A program made the translations under genes and the position numbers. From positions 1 to 22,602 of the forward strand of contig JAIRST010000029.1 of the NCBI GenBank assembly GCA_031255325.1: a stretch of DNA of 22,602 nucleotides, given 5' to 3'. Shown in pieces: positions 1 through 7,135 of the stretch. The notes beneath the pieces were generated by a model that had not been told where the DNA came from, made no database searches, and saw only the letters and a program-made list of their open reading frames with translations. Numbering within the stretch: position 1 is the stretch's first letter; each line of letters starts with the position of its first letter. The DNA is from Holosporales bacterium (lineage in GTDB: Bacteria > Pseudomonadota > Alphaproteobacteria > UBA3830 > JAIRMZ01).

Positions 1-231
1 TTTATTATCGTTAGCTGGAGTTATATTTCCATTTTCATCCACATTATATACCTTTCCATCTTTGTCCTGTACTGTTGCCGGCAAATCTGCTGTTCCATCT
101 TCCTTTTTAGGCAGGTCTATTGTATGTGAATTTCCTTCATCATCTTCTGCCCAATCGGACATTAATATGCTAGGGGTATCGCGGCATCCGGCCAATAGAA
201 AAAGAAAATGTATATAGAAAGATCTTTTCAT
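1..231 (-). CDS. Small lipoprotein of unknown function (3' part outside window)
   Basis: Read on the minus strand from an ATG at 231, this frame stays open for 77 codons to the window edge, so the gene is incomplete at its C-terminus. The first 16 residues are a short lipoprotein signal: positive MKRS, a hydrophobic stretch, and the lipobox LLAGC with Cys16 as the expected lipidated residue. The mature part is polar and acidic and contains the segment DKDGKVYNVDENGNITP, which looks like a short repeat-type or extracytoplasmic module. The Shine-Dalgarno sequence before the ATG is weak, but the lipobox fixes the start; the next ATG (codon 23) would lose it. It diverges from rpsT. No family recognised; the role is unknown. 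The lipoprotein call is fairly firm, anything further is not. Confidence 0.7.
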   Translation of the reverse strand, partial: MKRSFYIHFLFLLAGCRDTPSILMSDWAEDDEGNSHTIDLPKKEDGTADLPATVQDKDGKVYNVDENGNITPANDNK

Positions 232-246
232 AGGGCTACTTTAGCA

Positions 247-284
247 AAGTTGCGTAAATGAAATCTAAAAGAAGTCCGCAACTT
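247..284. repeat. Inverted repeat AAGTTGCG / CGCAACTT ahead of the lipoprotein gene
   Basis: Perfect 8-bp arms at 247-254 and 277-284 are separated by 22 bp, so their centres lie 30 bp apart, close to three helical turns. The right edge of the lipoprotein gene is only 15 bp away. Neither strand has a T-run after the repeat in the right place for a terminator. It could be a paired operator or a loose hairpin in the lipoprotein leader; the arrangement is seen, the function is inferred. Confidence 0.4.
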
Positions 285-370
285 AAAAAATTACTAAAAG
301 AGTCACTCAACAATATCTCGCCTGCCTTCCTTTAAAACTCTATCAATTTAATGGTCTTGCAATAATCTTC

Positions 371-399
371 TTGATTCTGAATAGAGAATGCTTTACAAA
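371..399 (+). promoter_or_regulatory. Weak candidate sigma70 promoter for rpsT
   Basis: TTGATT (371-376) and TACAAA (394-399) are separated by 17 bp, with four of six matches each to the vegetative consensus. A start about seven bases further on would leave a leader of roughly 23 bases before the rpsT ATG at 429. The AT-rich context makes chance matches likely. Confidence 0.25.
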
Positions 400-428
400 A
401 AGAATGTTGTAGTTGAGAAGTAGAAAAA

Positions 429-701
429 ATGGCTAATCATCAGTCAGCATTAAAAAGAATCCGCCAGAATGCAAAGCGTGCGGCGCGAAATAGAGGGAAT
501 CTTAGCCGTATACGGACTTTTTTGCGAAAATTTGAAGAGGCTATCGCTTCAAGAAAAAAGGAAGCGATTGGTGTAGCTTTTAGACAAGCCCAGGCTGAGG
601 TACAAAAAGGCGTTCGTAAAGGTGTGTTGCACGCCAATACAGCAAGTCGTAAAATTTCACGACTGAACTATCGTGTAAAGGCGTTAGATTCGCACTCCTA
701 A
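429..701 (+). CDS. rpsT: 30S ribosomal protein S20
   Basis: This 90-residue, very basic protein has the usual S20 length and pattern: MANHQSALKRIRQN at the start, a central helical stretch rich in Lys, Arg and Ala, and the ending KGVLHANTASRKISRLNYRV, which is the typical S20 close. S20 binds 16S rRNA early in assembly of the small subunit. The ATG at 429 follows a weak purine-rich GAGAAG stretch. The gene sits directly upstream of dnaA, an arrangement common in Alphaproteobacteria, but a hairpin followed by T residues separates the two, so they are probably partly uncoupled. No anomaly seen. Confidence 0.97.
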   Translation: MANHQSALKRIRQNAKRAARNRGNLSRIRTFLRKFEEAIASRKKEAIGVAFRQAQAEVQKGVRKGVLHANTASRKISRLNYRVKALDSHS

Positions 702-723
702 ATTGAGGAGTTGGTTCTTCGAT

Positions 724-751
724 CTCGCTTCCTCCGGTGAGCGAGTGTTTT
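724..751 (+). terminator. Likely intrinsic terminator after rpsT
   Basis: CTCGCT (724-729) pairs with AGCGAG (740-745) across a 10-base loop and is followed by TGTTTTT. It lies 22 bases after the rpsT stop and about 20 bases before the dnaA start. The 6-bp stem is short, so partial read-through into dnaA is plausible. Confidence 0.5.
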
Positions 752-770
752 TCATTTTGAACGAGGATAA

Positions 771-2150
771 ATGATGGCAGAAGGAGCTTTAGTCGGTTTT
801 CTCGGCGCCTCTTCTGAAGTTCTGCCTCATAAACAGTGGGATCTTGTTTCATGTCGTTTTCAACAGGAATATGGTGCAGCAGTCGTACGGAGTTGGATTA
901 AACCGCTTACTTTTTGTTCTTCTGCCTCGGGTATTGTAACGTTATCTGCCCCTACGCCGTTTTTGCGAGACTGGGTGGTGAATAATTATGCACATCGATT
1001 GGTCGAGTTTTGGCAAGAGATTGATTCAGCGGTACAAAGTATTATCATTGTTACTGCTCATGAGCAGAGTTTTTGGGACACCACCGCTAGACAGAACGCT
1101 CAAGATAATACAGAAAGTCCCTCTCGTGTAAACGATTTTGGGGCTCTTGATCCAAAATTGACATTTGAAAACTTTATTGTCGGTAAGCCAAACGAGCTTG
1201 CTTATGCAGCAGCACGTCGGGTCGTTGATGCTGTAACCGTGGCTTTTAATCCTTTATTTCTTTTCGGAGGTGTTGGTCTAGGGAAAACACATTTAATGCA
1301 TGCTATCGCATGGAAAATCAGGAACAACCAATCCCGTCAAGTCATCTATATGTCTGCGGAAAAATTTATGTATCAGTTCGTACGAGCAGTACGGTTTAAG
1401 GATACGATGACGTTCAAAGAGCAATTCCGCTCTATTGATGTATTAATGATCGACGACATTCAATTCATATGCGGTAAAGATTCCACACAAGAAGAGTTTT
1501 TTCATACATTCAACGCTCTTGTTGATAATAACCGCCAAGTTATTGTTTCAGCGGATAAATCGCCCTCTGATTTGGAAGGAATGGAAGAACGTATGCGTTC
1601 ACGTCTTGGATGGGGACTTGTCGCTGACATTCATCCAACAACATACGAGCTGCGTCTGGGGATTCTTCAATCGAAAGTGCAAAATTCTTCTCTTTCCATT
1701 CCTGTAAAAGTTCTTGAATTTCTAGCACACAAAATTACTTCGAATGTTCGTGAACTGGAAGGAGCGTTAAATCGGGTTATTGCTAATGCACAGCTTGTTG
1801 GCCGTGAAATTACACTGGAAAACACGCAAGACGTTCTGAAAGATTTACTCCGCGCCAATGATCGACGGGTAACTATTGAAGAAATTCAACGCAAGGTAGC
1901 AGAACACTATTCTGTACGCTTAACGGATATGCATTCGACACGGCGTTCAAATCAAGTGGTGCGTCCTCGTCAAATTGCAATGTACCTTTCAAAGGTATTA
2001 ACCCCCGCTTCACTTCCCGAAATTGGTCGAAAATTCGGGGGTCGTGATCACACAACAGTTATGCATGCCGTAAAAAGGATTGACGCTCTTATAGGCAGTG
2101 ACCCATTATTATCTGAGGATGTTCGCTTACTAAAGCGTATGCTAGTTTAG
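771..2150 (+). CDS. dnaA: Chromosomal replication initiator DnaA
   Basis: DnaA is the AAA+ ATPase that binds DnaA boxes at oriC, melts the origin and helps load the helicase. All four regions can be followed: an N-terminal helicase/DiaA interaction domain (about 20-95), a variable linker (about 100-135), the AAA+ core with Walker A GGVGLGKT at 166-173 and Walker B VLMIDD at 224-229, and the C-terminal helix-turn-helix with the family signature GGRDHTTV at 423-430. Total length, 459 residues, is normal. Two ATGs lie in tandem at 771 and 774; GAGG at 763-766 is better spaced for the second one, so the protein may begin at 774. The stop codon overlaps the GGAGG of dnaN, which argues for co-expression with dnaN and recF. 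Confidence 0.98.
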   Translation: MMAEGALVGFLGASSEVLPHKQWDLVSCRFQQEYGAAVVRSWIKPLTFCSSASGIVTLSAPTPFLRDWVVNNYAHRLVEFWQEIDSAVQSIIIVTAHEQSFWDTTARQNAQDNTESPSRVNDFGALDPKLTFENFIVGKPNELAYAAARRVVDAVTVAFNPLFLFGGVGLGKTHLMHAIAWKIRNNQSRQVIYMSAEKFMYQFVRAVRFKDTMTFKEQFRSIDVLMIDDIQFICGKDSTQEEFFHTFNALVDNNRQVIVSADKSPSDLEGMEERMRSRLGWGLVADIHPTTYELRLGILQSKVQNSSLSIPVKVLEFLAHKITSNVRELEGALNRVIANAQLVGREITLENTQDVLKDLLRANDRRVTIEEIQRKVAEHYSVRLTDMHSTRRSNQVVRPRQIAMYLSKVLTPASLPEIGRKFGGRDHTTVMHAVKRIDALIGSDPLLSEDVRLLKRMLV

Positions 2151-2164
2151 GAGGCTTTAAGAAA

Positions 2165-3274
2165 ATGCGATTCGCCCTTCCACGTTCTCCCCTTCTTACA
2201 GCGGTTACTTCTGCACACGGCATTGTGGAACGCAGACCAGCTGTTCCTGTGTTATCTCATCTTCTCCTTGAAGCGAAGCAAGACGAAATAACGCTACGGG
2301 CAACGGATTTAGATCATACTTTTACCGCACGTATTCCAGCGTCTGTTGAAACTCCTGGTACCGCTATTGTACTTGTACAAACGCTTTATGACGCATTACG
2401 CAAAACCGGGGAAGTCGATACGCTGGGTTTCTTTGTCAATGAAGAAGGAAGCCGTCTAACATTAAAAGCGGGTCGTTCGCGTTTTAATCTTACTATACTT
2501 CAGGAAGCAACCTTTCCAGAGGAGGGAGCTTTTTCTGCAGCGACATCGTTTAAGTTGGCTACCCTAGCCCTAAAGCAACTGATTGATAAAACGCGTTTTT
2601 CCGTCTCTACTGAGGAAACGCGTTATGCTTTAAATGGCATTTATATGCACACTACAGCCGAGGACACTGTCTTACGCGCGGCCGCTACAGACAGCCACCG
2701 ATTAGCGGTGACGGCTGTTCCTTTCAAAGAATCAGCATCCCTTAGTATGATTTTATCACGGAAAACTGTTACTGAAGCCACAAAACTTTTGGATAAATCA
2801 GAAGGAGAAGTTTCTGTAAGTGTTTCAGCAGCCCAAATTCGGTTGGATTTTGGGAACGAAATCCTGACCGCGCGCCTTGTTGATGGAGAATTTCCGAATT
2901 ACACACGTGTTATTCCAGAGCGCTCAACGACTTTCTTTGATGTCGATCGCAAAAAATTCATTGAAAGTGTTGATCGTGCCTCTATCATCGCGGACGATAC
3001 GGTGCGTATTGTCAAGTTAAAACTGCAAGAAGATTTACTGCGCATTTTCTCGGTGCAGCATGAATTGGGCACAGCTGAAGACGAAGTTGATGTTCTCTTT
3101 AAAGGCTCTACGTCATGGGAAGCCAGCTTTAATGCCCGATATTTGCTAGAAGCTGCAGAACACATCGACGGAGACAAGATACGTGTTTACATCACGGACG
3201 CACTAGCCCCCGTTCTTATGGAACGTCCAGAAGATAGCGCGACGTCTTTTGTAGTTATGCCCATGCGGATGTAG
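2165..3274 (+). CDS. dnaN: DNA polymerase III beta subunit (sliding clamp)
   Basis: The 369-residue protein has the three-fold repeated clamp fold over its full length. Recognisable stretches are FALPRSPLLTAVTSAHGIVE at the start, RRPAVPVLSHLLLEA, the middle-domain RYALNGIYMH followed by TDSHRLAV, and the end segment DALAPVLMERPED with the terminal VVMPMRM. The ring-shaped dimer tethers Pol III, MutL and other partners to DNA. The ATG at 2165 follows GGAGG (2150-2154) by ten bases; that Shine-Dalgarno starts within the dnaA stop codon. The TAG stop shares its last base with the GTG of recF, so recF translation should be coupled to dnaN. Confidence 0.98.
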   Translation: MRFALPRSPLLTAVTSAHGIVERRPAVPVLSHLLLEAKQDEITLRATDLDHTFTARIPASVETPGTAIVLVQTLYDALRKTGEVDTLGFFVNEEGSRLTLKAGRSRFNLTILQEATFPEEGAFSAATSFKLATLALKQLIDKTRFSVSTEETRYALNGIYMHTTAEDTVLRAAATDSHRLAVTAVPFKESASLSMILSRKTVTEATKLLDKSEGEVSVSVSAAQIRLDFGNEILTARLVDGEFPNYTRVIPERSTTFFDVDRKKFIESVDRASIIADDTVRIVKLKLQEDLLRIFSVQHELGTAEDEVDVLFKGSTSWEASFNARYLLEAAEHIDGDKIRVYITDALAPVLMERPEDSATSFVVMPMRM

Positions 3275-4431
3275 TGTCGCAGGCATCTTTTCTGTTGCAA
3301 AGGCAAAATGGCATTGTATCCCTGTTTTTAACGTATTTCCGGAATTACAAAAGGTTACGCCTTACACTTGATACGCGCAGTGTTCTTTTAACAGGCCCTA
3401 ATGGAGCAGGAAAAACTAATGTTTTAGAGGCGATTTCTTTACTGTCTTCTGGTAAAGGATTACGCCAAGCCCCTTTAAGTGAAATCCGTACCATAACAGC
3501 ACCAGCTCTTAGCAATTGGTCAGTTTCCGTACAAGTGCAAACGCCTTCTGGCGTACTGGATTTGGGAACTGGATTGGAAGAACCTTCTTCGCGTCATGCT
3601 ATCGAAAGGCGTATTGCCAGGATCCATCATCAATGTGCGAAATCCCTAAGTGCTTTTGATGATTTTTTATGGATTTTGTGGCTTACACCATCGATGGATC
3701 GTCTTTTCACAGAGGCTCCACAAAAACGACGTCAGTTTTTTGATCACCTCGTTACAGGTCTCTTTCCAAAACATAAAGGTTTCTGTGCCCAATATAAAAT
3801 ATTGCTAAAAGAGCGCATGAAGCTTCTTATGACACGGAATTCAGACATCACCTGGATATCTGCAATAGAAAAAAGGCTTGCCCATATCGGGGCAAAAATT
3901 ACAGCAGCGCGTAACGATTTTCTTAAGTTGCTTATGGGCGCTTTGCCGGATACGCCATCCCCCTTTCCTTTTCCTGAAATCCATTTGCTTGAAACTTACA
4001 CACCGGAAGGTTCTATTGAAGAAACGCTTTGTGCTGTGTTGGAAGAAAGTCGTGACCAGGATGCACAAACAGGAAACACGGCTTTTGGCCCTCACCGTAC
4101 AGAGTGGAACGTCTTATTTGTTGAAAAAGGTCTTCCAGCTTCTGCTTGTTCAACAGGAGAGCAAAAAGCACTTCTTATTTCAATTGTTTTGGCGACAGCT
4201 CGCCTTTATAAAGAACGCCGTCAGGGGGTACCTTTACTGCTATTTGATGATCTTTCAGCGCATATAGATGCCTTGAAACAATCTGCCTTATGGCAGGTTT
4301 TGAAAAACCTGGAGATGCAAACATGGTTTACAGGTGTTATGCCTCCGCATTTCCCGACAACAGATGCGGATTTACAATGCTTTGCTGTTGAGCATGGAAT
4401 TTGCATCCCTTCCTCTTTCCATCCATCATAA
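3274..4431 (+). CDS. recF: DNA replication/repair protein RecF
   Basis: RecF is an SMC-like ATPase that with RecO and RecR loads RecA at single-strand gaps. The 385-residue product has Walker A GPNGAGKT at 41-48, the ABC-type signature STGEQKA starting at 293, and Walker B LLLFDD ending at Asp325-Asp326. The N-terminal context YFRNYKRLRL is typical of the family. The start is a GTG that overlaps the dnaN stop (TAGTG), with no separate Shine-Dalgarno, so reinitiation from dnaN is likely. It ends three bases before the end of the oppositely oriented 5' nuclease gene. In many bacteria gyrB follows recF; here that link is broken. Confidence 0.96.
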   Translation: MSQASFLLQRQNGIVSLFLTYFRNYKRLRLTLDTRSVLLTGPNGAGKTNVLEAISLLSSGKGLRQAPLSEIRTITAPALSNWSVSVQVQTPSGVLDLGTGLEEPSSRHAIERRIARIHHQCAKSLSAFDDFLWILWLTPSMDRLFTEAPQKRRQFFDHLVTGLFPKHKGFCAQYKILLKERMKLLMTRNSDITWISAIEKRLAHIGAKITAARNDFLKLLMGALPDTPSPFPFPEIHLLETYTPEGSIEETLCAVLEESRDQDAQTGNTAFGPHRTEWNVLFVEKGLPASACSTGEQKALLISIVLATARLYKERRQGVPLLLFDDLSAHIDALKQSALWQVLKNLEMQTWFTGVMPPHFPTTDADLQCFAVEHGICIPSSFHPS

Positions 4432-4434
4432 AAA

Positions 4435-5310
4435 TCAGGCTGCTGTGGTGTGAGACGAAAAATGGTCTAAAAAGGGTAAAAGGGTTGTGAACGAGAATAC
4501 TTCTAAAAAACGACGTGCTTTATCTTTATCCAATGGAAGCGCTGAGATATTCTCAGGAATGTTAATATCTCGTTTTAACGTAACAAGATCTCGTGAAAGA
4601 AACGCTTGCTCTTGATAGGTGGAAATTTTTTCTTGTACCTTTGGGGGCATAATATCGGAAAGATGAGCGTAGATCCCTTCTAAAGAGTTATACGTTTGCA
4701 AAAGGCTGGCAGCGGTTTTTGGGCCAATCCCTGGAACACCAGGAATACAGTCACTCTGATCCCCTACAAGAGCTTGAAAAGCAATCATTTTTTCAGGCAG
4801 AATACCGTATTTATTCAATACACTTTCAGGTGTAATAAACGCTTTCTTCATAGGATCATAAAGAGCAATATGAGGGTTTATGAGCTGAATTAAATCCTTA
4901 TCGCTACTCACGATAGTGCACGCACTTCCTTTTTCAGCGATTTGTGTTGCAAAACTGGCGATCAAATCATCGGCTTCGAAATTTAGATGCTCAAAATGAG
5001 GAATACTAAAAGCCGTGCAAAATTGACGCACAAACGGAAATTGTATCGCAAGGGTTGTATCAGTCTGCCTACGATTTGTTTTATATTCCGCATAAAGTTC
5101 ATGCCGGAAAGTTTGTCGCCCAGCATCGAAAAAAACGTACAACGCTCCCCTTTCTGCTTGCGTTAAAAGAGGCAATATCATGCGAGCAAAGCCGTACAAC
5201 GCGCCTACGGGGCGTCCTTGCGTATCCGTAAGGGGAGGAAAGGCATGGAAAGCGCGGTGAATAAATCCCGATCCATCGACCAATATGTAAGATTTTTCTA
5301 AAATATCCAT
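4435..5310 (-). CDS. Standalone 5'-3' exonuclease (Pol I N-terminal / flap nuclease type)
   Basis: At 291 residues this matches only the 5' nuclease domain of DNA polymerase I; no proofreading or polymerase domain follows. Such enzymes remove RNA primers and 5' flaps at Okazaki junctions. With the ATG at 5310 as start, the metal-binding acids fall at D12, D62, E112, D114, D115, D137, D139, D184 and D187, each exactly one less than in E. coli Pol I, so the active site is complete. The helix-hairpin-helix stretch IPGVPGIGPKTAASLL follows at about 189-204. A TTG at 5331 could extend the protein by seven residues, but AAGGA at 5323-5328 and the family alignment favour 5310. It lies 27 bases after secB on the same strand and probably shares its transcript. 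It could be a remnant of a full polA or an independent FEN paralogue. Confidence 0.9.
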   Translation of the reverse strand: MDILEKSYILVDGSGFIHRAFHAFPPLTDTQGRPVGALYGFARMILPLLTQAERGALYVFFDAGRQTFRHELYAEYKTNRRQTDTTLAIQFPFVRQFCTAFSIPHFEHLNFEADDLIASFATQIAEKGSACTIVSSDKDLIQLINPHIALYDPMKKAFITPESVLNKYGILPEKMIAFQALVGDQSDCIPGVPGIGPKTAASLLQTYNSLEGIYAHLSDIMPPKVQEKISTYQEQAFLSRDLVTLKRDINIPENISALPLDKDKARRFLEVFSFTTLLPFLDHFSSHTTAA

Positions 5311-5337
5311 CGATTCTTTTATATCCTTCAAGAGATG

Positions 5338-5799
5338 CTAAGACGCTGGCGCATCAGTTTCTTTAGAAGCTTGACGCTTTTCATACATTTCCATAAAATT
5401 AACAGGAGCCAAATATAAGGGAGGAAATCCTCCATCTCCTGTAAGATGGGCAATAATGCTGCGAACAAAAGGGAAAAGCAGGCGCGGACACTCAACATAA
5501 AGAGCAAGTGGCAACATATTTTCTGGAAGATTTTCGATAGAAAAAATGCCTACATAAGTGAGTTCTAAAACAAAAAGAGGTGACGCTTTCAGCAAAGCCG
5601 AGGCTTTCGTTTCAAGAGAAATAGCATGAATATTTTTCTCTATATCAGAAGTTTGAACCTGCATATTGATCTGAAGGTGAGGCGTTTCTTCTATCGACTG
5701 ACGAGCAACTTCAGTGGCCTCAAAAGATAAATCCTTGATATATTGCGTTAAAATACTCATGGAAGGGATAGGAGTTTCTTCATTGGAATGTTTTTTCAT
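5338..5799 (-). CDS. secB: Protein-export chaperone SecB
   Basis: SecB is a cytoplasmic tetrameric chaperone that keeps precursor proteins unfolded and hands them to SecA. The 153-residue product has the usual size and the key family stretches: SILTQYIKDLSFE near the N-terminus, PLFVLELTYVGIFSIENLPE in the middle, and ECPRLLFPFVRSIIAHLT followed by GGFPPLYLAPVNF. The start at 5799 follows GAGGA with nine bases between. It is divergent from a Tim44-like gene, a neighbour pairing seen often in Alphaproteobacteria. The 5' nuclease gene is directly downstream. Confidence 0.96.
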   Translation of the reverse strand: MKKHSNEETPIPSMSILTQYIKDLSFEATEVARQSIEETPHLQINMQVQTSDIEKNIHAISLETKASALLKASPLFVLELTYVGIFSIENLPENMLPLALYVECPRLLFPFVRSIIAHLTGDGGFPPLYLAPVNFMEMYEKRQASKETDAPAS

Positions 5800-5855
5800 T
5801 TGCGGTTTTCCTCATTCTCTTGTATATGCTTCTTAGGCCTATCAAAAGTTCTAAC

Positions 5856-5865
5856 GTTGCGCAAC
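5856..5865. repeat. 10-bp palindrome GTTGCGCAAC between secB and the Tim44-like gene
   Basis: A perfect palindrome lies in the middle of the 169-bp divergent spacer. Its half GTTGCG is also the core of the inverted repeat at 247-284. It could be a dyad operator for either gene. A 10-bp palindrome can also occur by chance. Confidence 0.3.
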
Positions 5866-5968
5866 AGCGAACATAAAAACTATGTTTTACTGAAACTTAA
5901 GAAAAGGGATTTCTTGGCATTCGAAAGAGGGTGCGAAGGAATAAGGGTAAGGTAATTGGAGAAGGAGT

Positions 5969-6631
5969 GTGGGAAGAATTATATTTTTTGCTATTTTAAC
6001 AGGTATTCTTTTAACCCAATTGTATGCCGTTTTAGGGCGTGACATAAAGCATCGCTCTATGTCTACGCGCAAAAAAGATATGAGGAGCTTTTTTAAGGAG
6101 AAAGTAAACATCTCTACGCAAGAAACTTTGCCTATTATGACAAATAAATCTTTAACAGCATTTCTAAAAGCTTACCCGGCCTTTAATCCGGAAACCTTTT
6201 TGAAAGGTGCAGAGATGGCTTTTACGTTGATTCAAAAAGCTTATATCTCTGGCGATCGTACGCATCTGAAAAAACTGATGACGCCAGAATTATTCAAAAT
6301 TTTCGATGAGGTGTTGACGGCACGTAAAAAACGGGGAGAGCAGATGGAAAACACGCTCTTCGACGTGCATTCTGCCACTTTGAAAAAGACTTCTGTGCAG
6401 GAGGAAGATTTATATGCGTCGGTAGAGTTTGTTTCTGACCAGTGCTTCGTTCTGAAGGATGCGCAGGGAGCAATTTTAGCTGGTTCTGCAGAGCTTATAA
6501 AAACAGCAACCGATGTATGGGTATTTACGCGTAAAATAGCCTCACAATCATCTAAATGGTATTTAGCAGAAACATCTCCTGAAGATTCTTCCCAGAAGAA
6601 AGCCCATGAGACTAGCTTTTTACCATCCTGA
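5969..6631 (+). CDS. Tim44/TimA-like membrane-anchored import-type protein
   Basis: The 220-residue protein starts with one hydrophobic segment (about residues 4-22, IIFFAILTGILLTQLYAVLG), then a charged linker and a Tim44-like domain from about 75 to the end, with the characteristic closing pattern DVWVFTRKIASQSSKWYLAET. Bacterial relatives are inner-membrane proteins resembling the C-terminal domain of mitochondrial Tim44; their role in Alphaproteobacteria is not settled. Divergence from secB fits a link to protein export or the membrane. The start is odd: the only standard codon in frame after the upstream stop is GTG at 5969, one base from the AAGGAG at 5962-5967. An ATT at 5978 is ideally spaced and would still keep the membrane segment. 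The end overlaps trmL by 26 bases. Confidence 0.85.
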   Translation: MGRIIFFAILTGILLTQLYAVLGRDIKHRSMSTRKKDMRSFFKEKVNISTQETLPIMTNKSLTAFLKAYPAFNPETFLKGAEMAFTLIQKAYISGDRTHLKKLMTPELFKIFDEVLTARKKRGEQMENTLFDVHSATLKKTSVQEEDLYASVEFVSDQCFVLKDAQGAILAGSAELIKTATDVWVFTRKIASQSSKWYLAETSPEDSSQKKAHETSFLPS

Positions 6632-7070
6632 AATACCGCATAATACAGGAGCCTTACTGCGGGTGGCGGCTTGTTTAAATGTGCAGCTAGATCTGATTAG
6701 CCCATTGGGATTTCTGATGAGCGATCGGCACTTGCGACGTGCTTCTATGGATTATGAAAAAAGCACCTTTTATTCGATCCACGCCAATTTTAAGGCGTTC
6801 ATGCAATGTTGCACAGACGTTCGTATCGTCGCCTTGATTGCGCATGGAGGAACAGTGTATACGTCTTTCCCCTTCCTGGCTTCGGATGTGCTTTTGTTGG
6901 GGCCGGAAAGTACGGGATTGCCGGAGGACATATTAGAGCCTATACCACATCGTGTGACCATTCCTATGCAACAGGGAATACGTTCATTAAATGCCGCGAT
7001 TGCAGGGTCAATCGTTTTAGCCGAAGCTTTACGCCAGCGCAAAATGCTCCCTCAAACCACCCAGCTGTAG
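6606..7070 (+). CDS. trmL: tRNA (cytidine/uridine-34 2'-O)-methyltransferase TrmL
   Basis: This 154-residue SPOUT methyltransferase would methylate the ribose of the wobble base in tRNA-Leu using S-adenosylmethionine. Motifs in order: HPEIPHNTGALLRV at 7-20, the family LGPESTGLP at 98-106, and the knot-forming IPMQQGIRSLNAA at 119-131. Length and motif order match minimal TrmL proteins, which act as dimers. The ATG lies inside the end of the Tim44-like gene (26-base overlap), so the two are likely co-transcribed and translationally coupled. No unusual residue noticed. Confidence 0.93.
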   Translation: MRLAFYHPEIPHNTGALLRVAACLNVQLDLISPLGFLMSDRHLRRASMDYEKSTFYSIHANFKAFMQCCTDVRIVALIAHGGTVYTSFPFLASDVLLLGPESTGLPEDILEPIPHRVTIPMQQGIRSLNAAIAGSIVLAEALRQRKMLPQTTQL

Positions 7071-7075
7071 TAATA

Positions 7076-7118
7076 ATGGAGGGACTTTAATGTGTTTAGC
7101 AAAGTAATGTCTGAATGA
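7076..7118 (+). other. Chain of three mini-ORFs linking trmL to pgk
   Basis: After the trmL stop, three tiny ORFs follow in series: ATG at 7076 (MEGL, stop TAA 7088-7090), ATG at 7090 (MCLAK, stop 7105-7107) and ATG at 7107 (MSE, stop 7116-7118). Each start shares a base or more with the previous stop, and the last stop overlaps an ATG at 7115 that is in the pgk frame. GGAGGGA at 7078-7084 is well placed to serve the ATG at 7090. The arrangement is plain in the sequence; that it carries ribosomes into pgk is inference. Confidence 0.35.
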
Positions 7119-7135
7119 AGAATATAGAGGTTACT

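Noticed and set aside
258..335. 25-codon plus-strand ORF beginning MKSKRSPQLKK
   Set aside because: No Shine-Dalgarno sequence, overlaps the inverted repeat at 247-284, and no recognisable product.
702..770. Possible origin of replication next to dnaA
   Set aside because: No DnaA box-like 9-mers or AT-rich unwinding element seen in the 69-bp spacer; it is better explained by a terminator and the dnaA ribosome binding site.
580..852. Minus-strand frame of 90 codons across the rpsT/dnaA junction
   Set aside because: Lies antisense to rpsT and dnaA coding sequence, no ribosome binding site or family resemblance; a shadow of the real genes.
3878..4267. Plus-strand frame of 129 codons inside recF
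   Set aside because: Alternative frame of recF, whose own motifs are intact; no independent start signal.
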